Made by a program: the position numbers and the translations under genes
From: Bryoerythrophyllum caledonicum
Lineage: Eukaryota; Streptophyta; Bryopsida; Pottiales; Pottiaceae
Assembly (NCBI GenBank): GCA_963971425.1
Contig: OZ020516.1
Span: 18,588,593-18,652,592, forward strand
Direction: 5' to 3'
Length of the DNA: 64,000 nt
Shown: positions 46,536 to 58,650 of the stretch, piece after piece
Layout: each line of letters starts with the position of its first letter
Numbering within the stretch: position 1 is the stretch's first letter
Notes under the pieces: model-generated
Databases searched by the model: none
The model's input: only the letters and a program-made list of their open reading frames with translations
Told to the model about the DNA's origin: nothing

Positions 46536-47350
46536 TGAGAACCAGGATGAGAGCCAAGATGAGAGCCAAGATGAGAACCAGGTAAAAATTGATGTTTTAA
46601 CAAGACTGGTGTATTTCTCTGTAGGGTTGACGTCGACTGTCCATCTTCAGATTGCTTGTAAAAATATGCGGAGAAGACGTACAACCTCCCTGAATCATAG
46701 ACAAGTACGTTGTTGAGGTTTAGATCAGTGTAGATAAGTACATAAAGCCTGCAGAGAGAATGGACCGAAATGTTGTAGATTCGTGGAGTGTACCGTTGTT
46801 GATACTGTGTGTAAGCTAGGAGGAGATTTTCATTCTCTACAAATGAAACTGTCACGTTAGGGGTTTTCAAACCTTGTTGCACGGTGTTAGTTTTATGTTT
46901 ATGAATTACTAAGTTGAATTTGTTGGCACATTAGTGGCTCAGTTGGGGGAGTTCATTCAACACAACTCCACTGAATTGAATTTTTTGTTCAACGAAATAT
47001 ACAAAGACTCTAGTTCATCACTCCATCGTTGAATCCGCATGACTGGTTGTTCCTTGATTGAAATGAAACATTTATTGATTGCTGCATCACTGTAATAATC
47101 ACATTGAGTATCTACTCCATTCCTCGCCAGTTAACTAAAATGATGTACATTCCTCCCTTGGCGCGTTGAAAGAACTAACCCATCAGGTATACAACAATCT
47201 CAGGCTGTCGATCTAAGCAAAGACAATGGACCGCATTCCACGCTATGAAAACAACCACAAAAGCATTTGGGTTGCTCACAAACCTAAATTTCTCTCGCGT
47301 CCCCCTTGTCACTATAATATGTACATCAGAATGTTGAGAATACATGTGGT
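46536..47350 (-). other. Intergenic DNA with a possible kinase-fragment relic
   Basis: A minus-strand frame near 46,640-46,880 contains YTDLNLNNVLVYDSG, which resembles a kinase catalytic loop with the HRD histidine as tyrosine. No other kinase landmarks can be read, so it is treated as a doubtful relic. The remainder is non-coding. Confidence 0.3.
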
Positions 47351-49255
47351 TCAAGCAACCTGAGAAGCCATGGCCACACCTGCAACAGCAACGGGTCTAA
47401 CCTTGGGTGCAAGCTTGAGGCGAGACTTGGCCAACGCTTGGCTCCACTTGCGCAGCATGAGCATGACTCTCCAAGTGACTTGGGAGGCCTTCTCCTTGAT
47501 CATGAGCATCAACGCGGCGCCGAGGATTGTTTTCAGAATCTGCGCCTCAAGGCCGTGGTAGAAACCGAGAGGCCCTTCCTGTTGCCAGATGGCTATGGCT
47601 GCTGGGAGGAGCTTCGTAGGAAACACTTTTCGTGGCCTGGGCCCTTGTTGCTGTTGCTGCTGCTGTTGTTGTGGTGGTTCTATGTCCTCTTCAGACTCGG
47701 CAGCTTGGATTACAGTCTTAACTCTGCAAGAAAAAGAGCATTAGGAAGAATTACACAAAAGAGAATTATATGAATTCAACCCTCATCTTTCGACAAAAAT
47801 CAGCTAATAATCTTGGTCGATCTCATGCAAACTCTTTCTTCACTCTCCAAGTGGCTAGAACCTACTTGATTTGAATGCAGAAACCACCAAGCGAGACTTC
47901 TATTGATCCAATAACTATTTAAGAGTGAGGAAACAGTAGTAAAGAAAGAAAGCAAACAGAACAGGAGGTATCTTATAGAAAGTTCGGGTGACTTTACGAA
48001 GAGCTCTAATGTTCATAAAGCAAGTCTATGTCAGAATGAGAAGTGACTCCTAAGCAAAATCCAGATTCTACAAGAAATAAGTTTAAGAGCGAAGTGTACC
48101 TAATGGCAGGATATGTAAGTACAGTGGCAACAGTCTTCGAAAACGCTCCTAATACGAAAGCTCGAAAGGCCGATAACACCACCGGTGCCGCCTCCGCAGA
48201 CTGGCTGGAGCCTCTGTCTGGTCTCAATAAACGCCTCTTGGTTTGCTCAAATACAGTATACTGTCCAAACCAGTTCACTTGCGCACGTCAACGATCAATT
48301 CGAGTCTAACTATGGCGTCTCTCTCACAAGGACGTAGAATATGATGTGAATGTAAACTAGGGGGCATCCAAAAGATCAGGCGTGCACTGGACATACAGAT
48401 TTGACAAGGTTGCGGAGTACCTGAATGGAAGGGTTGCAAGTCAGCAAGAGCGACACACCAATCCCCACATACGCTTCCTTCCAGGAGCGCCCAGTCATGA
48501 TGGAGCGCAGCCCTTTCGACTTCCCAAACGAGCTCGTCTGCATCTGAGACGAAGCGGTGTCCAAGGGCTATGCCCAAGAATTCTCACGTCAGTACATGAA
48601 TGGGATCCCAAAGAAAACCGTCGAAAAACCTTTTCTCGCCTGAGTTAACGAAACAGTGGATCCCATTATTAAGTGAAGACTCCAAAATGCAGTGGATTTC
48701 AAAGGAAACCTTCCTCACCTGAGTGATCAAAACAGTGCACGCGCCAGCAACCACGCCCACAGCAAGATTGGCTCCAGTGCCCATATGCTTCACCTTCGCC
48801 CACCGAAGATACAGCTGCCGGAAGACGCTGTACCCATAGAAGTACACGAACTGCGAGATCACAGCCTGGATGCTCTTGGTGCCCAGCCCCTGATAAAGCG
48901 ACAAGAGCTGCCGCTTCGCAATCGCCTCGCGCAACACGTCCAAAAGAGACCTGCAATCTCACGCCAGAAAATCACAACTGAAATCCTACAAAACTAACCC
49001 TAACTGGTTGCATACCCTTATCTCGGCGAGCTTCCGGAGCGCAATTCACTTCGAGCTAATGAGAAATTGCAACTGAAATCCCACGTTGAAAATACCCTAA
49101 TTGATTGCATACCCATATCTCGGCGACGCTCCGGAGCGTAATTCAGCTTGAAACTTCGTCTTGCAAGTATCCAACGGGTACAGAATCGAGGTCGAAACCA
49201 CGCCTCCAACAGCGCCCGAAGTCGCCTCGACGAGGCTCTCAAAATCAACCCCCAT
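47351..49255 (-). CDS. PNC: Peroxisomal adenine nucleotide carrier (mitochondrial carrier family)
   Basis: Five exons: 49255-49113, 48950-48719, 48567-48421, 48260-48100, 47723-47351; all borders are GT/AG and phases agree, giving 351 residues. The carrier signature occurs in order: [11 protein letters not shown] in repeat 1, [10 protein letters not shown] in repeat 2, and YPAIRVKTVIQ in repeat 3. [11 protein letters not shown] and [15 protein letters not shown] match plant PNC1/PNC2. These exchange ATP for AMP across the peroxisomal membrane, feeding fatty-acyl activation for beta-oxidation. A tract of eight glutamines encoded by exon 5 interrupts the matrix loop after the third signature. 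The C-terminus is basic. The gene shares a short divergent promoter with the 49,468 gene. Confidence 0.9.
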
Positions 49256-49467
49256 CACTAACAACCCAAAAACCCTAACCCTCCCAAAACCCTAGAGGAA
49301 AACCTCAAGCTCTGAAACACACAACGCAACAACAAGCACCCGAAACTGAGGCTCCACCGACACTCTGGCGGTGATGTGGGGCACACTCCGGTTTTTGGAT
49401 GTGAAGAGGCATTCATCAACAGCTTTGTTTGTGAGAGCGTCTGGCGTTTGTTGTTTGTTTGTTGGCG
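49256..49467. promoter_or_regulatory. Bidirectional promoter region
   Basis: Only 212 bp separate the start codons of the carrier gene (minus) and the small membrane protein gene (plus), so the two probably share regulatory DNA. No TATA box is obvious. Confidence 0.5.
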
Positions 49468-49792
49468 ATGGAGAAGGGCGGGGACTACTTCGAGACGCCG
49501 GAGCGGCCCGTGGGGCGGGCGAAGGTGCGCGTGGTGCCCGACGTCTACTTCCTGCCGCGCCGCTCGATTCCCCGGACCATCGCCCTGTACACGTTCCTCA
49601 CGGCGGCGGGCGTCGGCGTGGGCATGGTCGTGGAGCAGTGGATCAACAAGCAAGTCGAGAGTAAGCTCGCCGTGCACTTCCCTCTCCGTCGTTTCGTGGA
49701 TTGCATCTCATGGATTGTGTCGCGGTGGTGATGCAGATGACACCGCCATTCTGTTTCGCAAGAAGGACGACCCCGAAACCAAGGAAACGTGA
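49468..49792 (+). CDS. Small single-pass membrane protein, two exons
   Basis: Exon 1 (49468-49660) and exon 2 (49737-49792) are separated by a 76-bp intron (GTAAGC...GCAG) and encode 82 residues. The N-terminal half is soluble (PERPVGRAKVRVVPDVYFLP). One hydrophobic helix follows at about residues 38-55 (TIALYTFLTAAGVGVGMVV), and the C-terminus is charged (RKKDDPETKET). The layout resembles small plant organelle-membrane proteins of unknown function, but I cannot name the family. GC-rich codons and clean splicing support a real gene. Confidence 0.65.
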
Positions 49793-50795
49793 TGGAAACC
49801 TAATCCTAGAGCGTGGCTTATCATGCGAGAATCGGGCGATTAGAGGCTACTTTTCCTGAGAGTTTCGCTGTTGGAGCTAGATTGCAGCTTCGAGTGTCTG
49901 AAAACGGCTGAGTTTTTGCCGCCGACTCTTGCTCCTGCTTCTCTCAGAATCCTTCCCACGGATACTTGTTCATACTTGTCTGAAATTCTGGCCATCTGCT
50001 GCTGTATACATCACTTGACAAGACGCAATGGATGCGGCCACATGCCGATGATTGCACTCGTGTTTTCCAAAGTCTTCTGGTGCATGCTCTAATTCTACAC
50101 CGCACCAAACTTTTGCAGTGTGTCCGCGAGTTTCACCATATCTGCGAAGTAAGGATTCAGCTTCACTGATTCCAGCCTCGCCATTGCAGTCCATTAGGTC
50201 CAACAATAACTAGCAAAACTACAGCCACAAACATTCTTAAGAGGTCTCCCACATAACCTTGTCATTGGAGGATTGCTGAAGAAACGGCGGAAGTGGCCTT
50301 TATGTGCCCTCAAGGGCTTCGACAGAATCGTCATCAGCATCTTCGGAGTTCATCCATTTCAGAGCCCTTCCTACACCGAAACCCTAAACCTCGAGGCTTG
50401 CTTTCTCGTGTGATTTTCCAACCAAGTTCCATCGCTCGGTTTCCTTGGGTCGTTGCTTGGGAAAACGCAGCGGAAATTGCGTGGCACGTTGCGGAGGCAA
50501 TCCTTTGTTGCAGGTTCGCTCTGCAGAAAAATTCTCTAGTATGATTAGACAGGATCGATCAATCTCGGCTACGCCTATTTGTGCGATTGGTGCTGTTTCC
50601 GGTGGCGAGAATTTTCCGTTCGACTCGAGCGTGTCGAGCTTTAGGCAGAACTAGTGATCTTCGTCCATTTTTTCTGCCGCTTCAGTTGTGGCGTTGTTCT
50701 CCTCTTTCTCCTTTCATTTCTCATTTCGTCGACTGTGTGTGCAGACACAGGATTTAGGGTCTAGCACATGACTTGCAGCGATTAGGGTTTCAAGG
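49793..50795. other. Intergenic DNA and probable ferredoxin 5' region
   Basis: The first 250 bp probably include the 3' UTR of the small membrane protein gene. The last 300 bp probably contain the ferredoxin promoter and leader. A TGTGTGTGCAG near 50,735 could be a 5'-UTR splice acceptor. No other gene is seen. Confidence 0.4.
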
Positions 50796-51413
50796 ATGAG
50801 GGGAGCGAGAGCGGCAGCAGCCGTGGCCGCGCGGTTGCTGCAGCAGCAGCAGCAAGGGAGGCTTGCGGAGTCGAGGAGCGCCGCTGCTTCTCTCGCACAC
50901 ACAGCATGTGAGAGCGCGTCGCATTCTAGGGTTTCAGAGGCGTCAGCCATTTCTTCTCGAGCGCCACTGCTTCCGAACGCGAGGCACGGCAGATTCTTTG
51001 AGTTTGTTAGGTCGGTGACATTCTCGAGCTCTGCAGCAGCAGCTGCGGACACGGAGCGGATCACCGTGACGTTCGTGACCAAGGACGGGGACGAGACGCA
51101 GATCAAGGTGCCCGTCGGCACGTCGATGCTGGAAGCGGCGCACGAGAATGACATCGAGCTCGAGGGCGCGTGCGAGGGATCCCTGGCGTGCTCGACGTGC
51201 CATGTGATCATCATGGACGAGGAGGTCTACAACAAGCTCCCGGAGCCCTCCGACGAGGAGAACGACATGCTGGACCTCGCGTTCGGACTGACGGAGACGT
51301 CGCGCCTGGGGTGCCAAGTGATCGCCAAGCCGGAGCTCGACGGATTGCGCCTCGCGCTCCCCGCTGCCACTCGCAATTTTGCCGTTGACGGCCATGTTCC
51401 GAAGCCCCACTGA
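50796..51413 (+). CDS. MFDX: Mitochondrial adrenodoxin-type [2Fe-2S] ferredoxin
   Basis: Single exon, 205 residues. Residues 1 to about 85 form a long Ala/Arg/Ser-rich, acid-poor presequence, with a run of five glutamines, typical of mitochondrial targeting. The mature part (ITVTFVTKDGDE onward) is an adrenodoxin-type fold. The four cluster ligands are Cys126, Cys132, Cys135 (CEGSLACSTC) and Cys173 (RLGCQV), with the EEND...DLAFGLTETSRLGCQ signature. These proteins pass electrons from adrenodoxin reductase to iron-sulfur cluster assembly and, in plants, to the last step of biotin synthesis. The gene is GC-rich and convergent with dUTPase. Confidence 0.95.
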   Translation: MRGARAAAAVAARLLQQQQQGRLAESRSAAASLAHTACESASHSRVSEASAISSRAPLLPNARHGRFFEFVRSVTFSSSAAAAADTERITVTFVTKDGDETQIKVPVGTSMLEAAHENDIELEGACEGSLACSTCHVIIMDEEVYNKLPEPSDEENDMLDLAFGLTETSRLGCQVIAKPELDGLRLALPAATRNFAVDGHVPKPH

Positions 51414-51793
51414 CGGATTTTTGCTTGAGTATTTAGAAAATTGTTTTGGCTGAAGATTTGCGACCCCTTTCTTTGCAGCCGATCGCGGATAATAAAGTCA
51501 CTTGGATACTAGCATTTTCTGTGCTATTTTGCTGTTGATTCTGACTTTTTTCGAATCTGGAGATGCTCTTAAGGAGCGGTTCTGCCATATAAACCTAAAG
51601 TTAACACAAAAGAACGACCATGCATATGGACAAGTCTCCAGAGCATCCATTGGGCACTAAACTAAAAGCACCCTTTCATTGCTCATGAACCTCTTTGAAG
51701 CAAAGATCAAACCTGTACAGAATTTCTAGGTTGTGTAGCCTAGAGATGTTGATCCACTACAAAGAAATATAGCTGAAACTCACTCCCAACCTC
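51414..51793. other. Convergent 3'-UTR region between ferredoxin and dUTPase
   Basis: 380 bp between the two stop codons, with AATAAA-like sequence (GGATAATAAAG near 51,488) on the ferredoxin side. No further gene. Confidence 0.5.
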
Positions 51794-52916
51794 CTAAGTT
51801 TCTACGACAAGGGAGACCCCAGTAGAACCGAATCCACCTTCTCCACGAACAGTGGCATCTAAATCCTTCACTTCCATCACATCAGGAGTGACTATCAGCT
51901 CAAGAATCAGTTGCGCAATCCGGTCCCCGGCTTTGATTGGAAAGTCAGAATCTGAGTGATTGAAAAGAATTACACCCACTGGTCCGCGGTAATCGGCATC
52001 AATCACCCCAGCACCAACATCAATGGAGTTCTTCCATGCCAACCCTGAGCGGGGAGCTGCACATAGGATCGAATACAATAGACACCATCAGCTCCACGAC
52101 TAAACACAACATCCATTCATTTTGGCACTGCACACTCTTCACTAATCCCAAGAACATCTGTTCAAGCCAAAATGTAATCACAAAAGAACCAATATGACAT
52201 CGTACATTACATTCCAAGAGCAGTGCGACCTTCCACTTAAGAATCTTCTGAGGAGGATTCCTACGAGAACTTCAAATTTCTTGAACCAAATCAAAAGAGG
52301 CTAATTAAAATGTAGCAAGTGGAGAGAAGCAAAAGGAGAGAAGCAAAAGCCATTTCAAAAGGCAGATCCCTCCCTCGCAACTGGTTCCAAGACAAGTAAA
52401 GATACTCACCAACACGGGCGTATGTGCCTTCCGGGATAGCAATCGACAACTCAGTCTTCACAAGAGCCTTCCCCCGGGCGGGCACTTTGGTATCATACGC
52501 ACTGCAAGAGCAGACACAATGATCAGTAATCATGCCATATGCAGATTTTCACCACTCAAATGTACACAATATTCAGGCACGGTTATGTGTAATCATCCTA
52601 TAGATGCAAGGGAAGAAAAACAGAGCATTCAAACAATGTGACAGACCTCGAGACCCAAGGGAAAGCGCGACGATGAAACCCTACCAAGCGGTGCGTACCT
52701 GGAGAGATCGTAGCCGGCAGCCAGGGCGGAGCCGCGGGAGGGCAGAATGGCCTCGGGCGCGAGCTTCTTGACGCGGAGCGCCTGCGACGCGACCTGCACG
52801 ACCTTGACATCGTGGTGGTCCAGCTTCTGCACCTTCGGCTGCGGCTCCATAGCCACCACCCGGTTCCGGAAGTGAAGCGCAGGCGCCGATGCGAGCTTAA
52901 AACAGCTGCGCAACAT
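51794..52916 (-). CDS. DUT: dUTP diphosphatase (dUTPase)
   Basis: Three exons (52916-52699, 52501-52410, 52056-51794) join in phase to 190 residues. All five trimeric dUTPase motifs are present: AGYDLS (I), PRSGLAWK (II), [19 protein letters not shown] (III, with the catalytic Asp and Tyr), GDRIAQLI (IV) and [10 protein letters not shown] (V, the P-loop-like tail). It hydrolyses dUTP to dUMP and pyrophosphate, keeping uracil out of DNA and supplying dUMP for dTTP synthesis. The start at 52916 gives about 25 extra N-terminal residues ([17 protein letters not shown]) that look like an organelle-targeting peptide. An internal ATG (AMEPQPK, residue 23) could make a cytosolic or nuclear form. It ends with TAG, showing TAG is a normal stop here. 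Confidence 0.95.
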
Positions 52917-53510
52917 GCCGGAGAGTAAGAGAACTTGCTACAAGATAAAAAAAAACCAACGCCACAAGAAGATCACTAAAGCTCACCAAACTCCTCCAGA
53001 ACGGAAAATTTAGACAATGCCACCAGAAACAACACCGATCCTAGAATGCTCGGTACATGACAATGCCTGATGTTTTCGCAGAACGAACCTGGATCCGATG
53101 CCTGCTCGTCCTCTCCAAGCGAGAGAAAATTGAGCTTGCGGAGCAATGGCTATGGCGAGATTGAAAAATCACATACAAGTCGAGACCGAAATAGACATCG
53201 AGGGTTTAGGGTTTTTGGGGTTGAAAGGCGGGAAAGGGGACAGCATCGTCCACCGTGGATTCAGATCGGGCAATAGGAGCGCGGGAGATCCGACGTGGCT
53301 GGGTTTTAAGTTCAAATGTAGATTACCCCGATGAGCATTTTTAGCCTGCAAGAATCTACGAGTGTTCTAGATCATGTTTACGAACATCTATGCATAGGGT
53401 ACATTTCATCACAACCCCTATTCACGGAAATCATTGTCGCTTGCAGATGCTTGCCCCAATTTTCACGGCAATTGTTTCGAGAGGACTCTCTCAAGCCTCG
53501 TGAACTCATA
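52917..53510. other. dUTPase upstream region
   Basis: Non-coding. Probably holds the promoter and leader of the dUTPase gene, with GC-rich sequence near 53,080-53,300 that contains a GGGTTTAGGGTTTTTGGGG stretch. Frames at 53070-53276 and 53146-53334 are not recognised. Confidence 0.4.
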
Positions 53511-55842
53511 GGCCTTAAAGGGTTAAAGTACCTAAATAGGCTACTAGGATAAACTTATGTAAATGGTGGATTTACATAGAATTCTAGAAATAATTGTAAA
53601 GTACAGTGACTCTCAAAACTGAGTCAATAACTGCTTCCATCAAATTTCATACACAATGCCGGATAAATATAGACATGAACATTGAAAAAGTTTCATTTTT
53701 ATATCAATAATCACAATCTAGTACATCATATTCAAAGTTTCATGCCAATTGTAAAATCATACAAGAAAAAAACAAGGATTCAAAAAAACTACACACATTG
53801 ACTCCATTTCGTAAGCTATATCTACCTACATATCAATAATTTGTCCACCTTCCCTTGGAAGCTAACACAGCTTGGATGCGATTTTGATTTTGGGCAGGTT
53901 TCTAAAATCCGACAAAAAAGGGAAAAAAAATAAAAGAATTCTTTCAAATTAGATTGTTCCTAATAAGGGCTTTGTGGAGGTATCATTATTAATTTTTTGG
54001 GATTCATGGTCTGAAAGGTAGTACCACTCAAAGTTTGAAATGTACACCCCAGGCAGATCCAAAATTCTTGCTAGACGTTTCTATTGACATTGAGATTTTT
54101 CATTCATATAGAGAATATTACCTTCTTTGAAGTTGTCAGAAAAAAATTGTCGTCTTTAGTGTAAGAAAACATTTTTACTCAAGTCAAACATTTTTACCCA
54201 AGTCAAACATTTTTACACATTTGGAGCAAGTGGAAGATAAAACTTCATCTTTTCTCCATGAAATCTAGAGATCTTCATATTTTTCACTTTTTATTTTTTC
54301 AACAAAAAAATGTGGTGAGAACCTTCTAGTTGACCATTTGGATTATCATTCTCAAACATAGTAAATTCACAAAAAAAGTGTGAAATGGCAATTTCCACAC
54401 CTTCACTCTTTGCACACTTGTTTGAAAATGCTACACCCCTCTTCTACCTCTACAAATTGGTGTAAAGGAAACCAACTTCATGCTTAACACGATTGTAAAC
54501 TATTTAGGTCTTGTGTAGTGAAAAATTTGATACCAAGTAAGCCAAAGTCTGTTGATCCACTCATTGCAAGGAAGAAAATAAGCCATTTTCTTGACATCAA
54601 ACACTATAATCTTTCAATCCGTGCGATCAAAGTGTATGAGATTTTGTGGGTATGTTACTTGATAAGTCTTAAATGAGATCCCATGGTCAAAACTATAGAT
54701 ATAAAATTTTGTTTCCTTCCTTACTTATTGCACTAGAATCAACAATTTTGAAGTGTTTTTGGGTGTGAAATTGTCATGGTCCTTTAGGAGATAACTATAA
54801 AAAAAAGGTAGCTTTTTGGATGACATCTTGAGGATGATAATTGATGCAAAGTATTTTTTTCATCCAATTCTTTTTGGAGAATTCATTGAATGTGTAAGGA
54901 TTAGATGATGATGAAACTTGACTCATTGAGGTAGTCATGTTTTATCTAAAGAAGAAAATGTTTGTGACATGGATCTCAATGTCAGGAATTCTAGAAACTT
55001 CTAGCTTTTGCTCTAAATCTGAATTCAACTCATTGAAAAAATATCTTTTGATGTTGAGTCCACCTAATAAAATGATGCTTCTGAAGTTTAGTTTCCATTC
55101 CAATTTGAAATTTTGAAAAATACATAAAAATGAGTAAGTTAATGCAATTTGAACTTTCGGCCTATAACCACGATTGGCTATCATTCTAATTTTAGTTGAA
55201 CACAAAAGTTTCGTTTACACTACAAGTTTTGGCACTGTAATGTACACCTTTGGTGTTATTTTTATAACTTTTTTTGCAAGTGTTGTATTTGACATGAATA
55301 TTCTTAACTTTTTCTTTGGAATATCACAATGATTTCAAATTTTCACAAAAACATCTGTGATTTATCTCCAAGGTTATTCATTCAGTGTCTGACCAATGGC
55401 AAAGCACAATTCTGTAAGTGAAATTAAGTTCACTTTAGGAATTTTCCAATTGAAATTGTGAGTTGCAAGTAATTTATGCAAATGTGCAACATTACGAAGG
55501 GTTTATGTCCTCTGAAAAGTAAGCTCTTGAAGGTTTCATGGCTGTTGTCAACACAAATTAACCTCTGAAGGACCAAGCCATTTTGGAGGAGTCTCTGCTT
55601 CTTTGATTAAAAAATACCATGGTTAATTTTTTGAGAATGTAATCGTAGGACCTTCTTCAAAACTAATATGAGATGATGCGGTAAAATTTTGTACAATCAC
55701 ACTCTACAAATTGAAAGATAAATGCTGTCAAAGTGAATGAATTGTGCCCTCAAGGGACACTTGGTCCATTATGGGTTAATCGTGAATGTACAGTGGGGTG
55801 ACGCTCAAAATGACATTTTGGCATTTTGATATTTCACTTCTG
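53511..55842. repeat. AT-rich dispersed repeat DNA
   Basis: GGCCTTAAAGGGTTAA at 53,511 and TCCATTATGGGTTAA ending at 55,779 are TTAACCC-type termini like those in the first 5 kb. The interval 54,120-54,830 is homologous to 26,380-27,115 inside the hAT element. No gene recognised. Confidence 0.45.
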
Positions 55843-56520
55843 CCAACTTTGACACCCTTCGAAGGGCTAGAAAATTGTTATTTTACCATGAAAATTTTGG
55901 CACCAGATCATGTTACTCTATGTTGATAACATGTGTGCCAAATTTCAAGGCCAGAAGATGAATACAAAATAGATATTCACAATCTACCAACATGTGTAGA
56001 TATGTGAAAAGCTTCATAGATGCCAACTTTGACACCCTCCCAAGGATTGGATTTTTTTTTTAAAATCCATGGAATTTTTGGAATGAGACCATCTCTATGT
56101 CCGTTACACGTGTGAAAATTTTGCAGTCCAAAAGATCGACACAAAAATAATATTCAAAATCTATCAACATGTGTAGTTGTAAGAAATTTTTCACTCTTGC
56201 CAACTTCGACACACTCCCATTAAATTTTTGATATGAGATCATCTCTAATATGGTGATTACATGTGTGCCAAATTTGAAGGCCAAAATATCTAAATAACAA
56301 AAGGTTTTTGAAATCTACCAGCATGTGTAAATGTGAGAAACATTTCACTGTTTGCCAACTTTGACACCCTCTCAAAGATTGAATTTTTTGTTTTTCGCCC
56401 ATGAGATTTTTGACATGAGACCATCTCTATGATGATTACATAAGTGCTTGATACCAAATCCAAAAGATCCACAACAGAAAAACGAAAAAAGAAAATCTAC
56501 TATCATGTGCAAAAGTTCAA
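55843..56520. repeat. Tandem array of four diverged units of 155-180 bp
   Basis: Units begin CCAACTTTGACACCCT at 55,843, 56,023, 56,200 (CCAACTTCGACACACT) and 56,355, and each contains a GTGTGCCAAATTT-type phrase and ATCTACCAACATGTGTA. The period and divergence resemble a small decayed satellite. Confidence 0.7.
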
Positions 56521-56801
56521 TGATTGTTTTCCGTTGACCTTGTCCGTAGGTAGAATAGAACTATATTGCACCCTTCAAACACAAGTATCTTACAATCCAC
56601 GCGATAACGTTAACAAATTTTCTTGAGTATCTTCCTATAGCACTAGACTTCAAGATCCCTACAATTGAAAGTAGTAAATGTTGTTTAGATTAGTCTTAAT
56701 TAATCTAATCTTACAGATGCAGTCTTGGAGGGGTTGGTGAAACAGAGTTGTGGTCCTTTAGCAATTACATCGTCACAAGTAAATGGAATCGCAGTTGAAC
56801 A
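56521..56801. other. AT-rich spacer
   Basis: Nothing recognised. Confidence 0.4.
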
Positions 56802-58650
56802 TCAACTCAGGGCATGCCCTCCAAAACCAATTCTAGAGATGTACGGTGAGCATTGGAGCAACGCTATGTACTGTACTATACATCCAGACAAGTTCAACTT
56901 TGTGAGAAGCTTTAAATTGTCAAAGCTCTTGGGAAGCCCCGTCAAGGATCCACAATTTGTCAAGTCTAGCATCGTGAGACACTTTAAATTGGCAATGCTC
57001 TTTAGAAGCTTCGTTATTGATCGACAATGTGATAAATTTAACTTTGTCAGGTGAGCAAAGATGGTGATGCTCAACAACTTTCTTTGTGAGATGAAAGAAT
57101 TTCGTGATACATCTAAGTCTCTTAGAATACTCATATTGTTGATGAAGTCCAAAGGAGAATCCATCCCCATGAAAGAAGCCTTCTCAAGTGTACATACTTT
57201 CACTTCAAGACAAGCAATTTGGAGGTCCTTAGGCCACTGAAAATGTCACAATTCGTATATGACATCCTCTTGAGTCTTACAACACATTTCTTTGCACATA
57301 ATGATATGGATGCTTTGTCCAAATAAAAAAGACATTCATAAGCACATTCACCTAATTTTGCATTGTCAATGATGTATAGTGCAAGATCTCAAAGAATATC
57401 ATGTATATAGACATACTTCTTTTCTTGGTTCCAATCAATCTATGATAGCTTCACAAGTACTCTCAAATGGTCATATGCTCTCTTTTCAGCCTCTTTGGTA
57501 TCAAGGTTTGAACCAAACAATTCTTCACCAATTGAAATGTTGATCAACTCTTCCACTAGAATCTTGGTATCTTTGAAAAATTCTGCAAAGTATTAGAAGC
57601 GAATCCTTGTTGGATTGTCCTTCAATTCTTTATAATTCAATTGAAGTCGTCCAAAAAATTCATCACTCACATTTGAATCCAAAACGGATGTTAACTGCTG
57701 CAAATCCAATAAAACGATCTTCCATTCTCCAATGGACGTCTTATCTATCATTGTGCTGCCAATAAATTTTAAGCCCAAGGAGAAGACCTTAACATTCCTT
57801 GCAAATGGCTCTTGCTAGTTTCTCTGGAATTGCTGTTAGTGAAGCACCTTCATTGATAAAGGCATGGGAACTAAATAGTTTCCAACTGCCATCATCATCA
57901 AGAAACAACACCACGTTGACTTCTGCACATGCTCTTCAATGAATCCGTTCACTTTGAGAGGTTATCAACATTGCCGACCAATGAGCTTTTGCAACATCCA
58001 ACCAATAAAAAATATCATGATGATCCTCTTGGTTCTCCCATACGCCATCCAAAATAAAGAACCTTCTTCTTAGAAAATGCTTCTTTGAGTAACATTCGTT
58101 GGTCTTTTTTGCTGTATAACAATTTGAGTCTTTATAAAACATCACCATCCAAGATGCTACACTTTCCCATGCGTTCGTAAAGATCACCAACACTTCCATC
58201 AAGGCCAAAGAGCATTGATTGCCAAGCATTTCATTGGAGCAGAAAAGAATGGAATATGAATTACCTCATGCTCTCTTTCTTTCCGTTTTTAAATTCTCAT
58301 ACGGTCTAGCACCATATTCCTCTTGGCTTGTGTCTTCTGGAAACTCTAGTATCTTCATAATCTTTATGTAACAAAAAGTTGCCACATATTTTTCTGCATC
58401 ATGGATTTTTTGATACTCCAATCAGGTGGTGACATTGTTAATTTCTTGAAACGTGTTGTCATGAGTTGATATTACCACCACATTGTAAATGTTGTCGCAC
58501 TTCAGTTCCAACTTCTTCCATTCAAGACCATGAACTATTGTTTCCTTTCTACATAATTTATCAAATAATTAAAAAAACCATAAACCCGAAAACAACCAAT
58601 AACATAAATGAAGAATACAAGTTCATAAAAATCCCAATTTGAAACCATAT
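56802..58650 (-). pseudogene. NB-ARC-LRR (NLR) immune receptor, decayed
   Basis: Minus-strand fragments in NLR order: a kinase-2-like RFFILDGVWE and an RNBS-B-like AMLITSQSERI (58,229-57,936); an RNBS-D-like stretch with EWKIVLLDLQQL and FGRLQLNYKELKDNP (57,778-57,593); VEELINISIGEELFG near 57,530; YVYIHDIL, a TGA, then DLALYIID (about 57,400), where intact relatives have HDVLRDLAL, so the TGA replaces an arginine codon; and LRRs (LTKLNLSHC, LTMLDLTNCGSLTGLP; 57,203-56,802). NLRs sense pathogen effectors through an ATP/ADP switch. No P-loop can be read, and stops and shifts are frequent, so this is a pseudogene. Confidence 0.75.

Noticed and set aside
46433..46882. Functional kinase gene
   Set aside because: Only a catalytic-loop-like string with a tyrosine for the HRD histidine can be read. 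No glycine loop, lysine or DFG is found.
49256..49677. His/Arg-rich minus-strand protein overlapping the small membrane gene
   Set aside because: It is the antisense shadow of a GC-rich exon with clear splice sites on the plus strand.
50714..51410. Antisense genes over the ferredoxin
   Set aside because: Long frames on the other strand follow from the high GC of the ferredoxin coding sequence. Only the plus strand shows a known domain.
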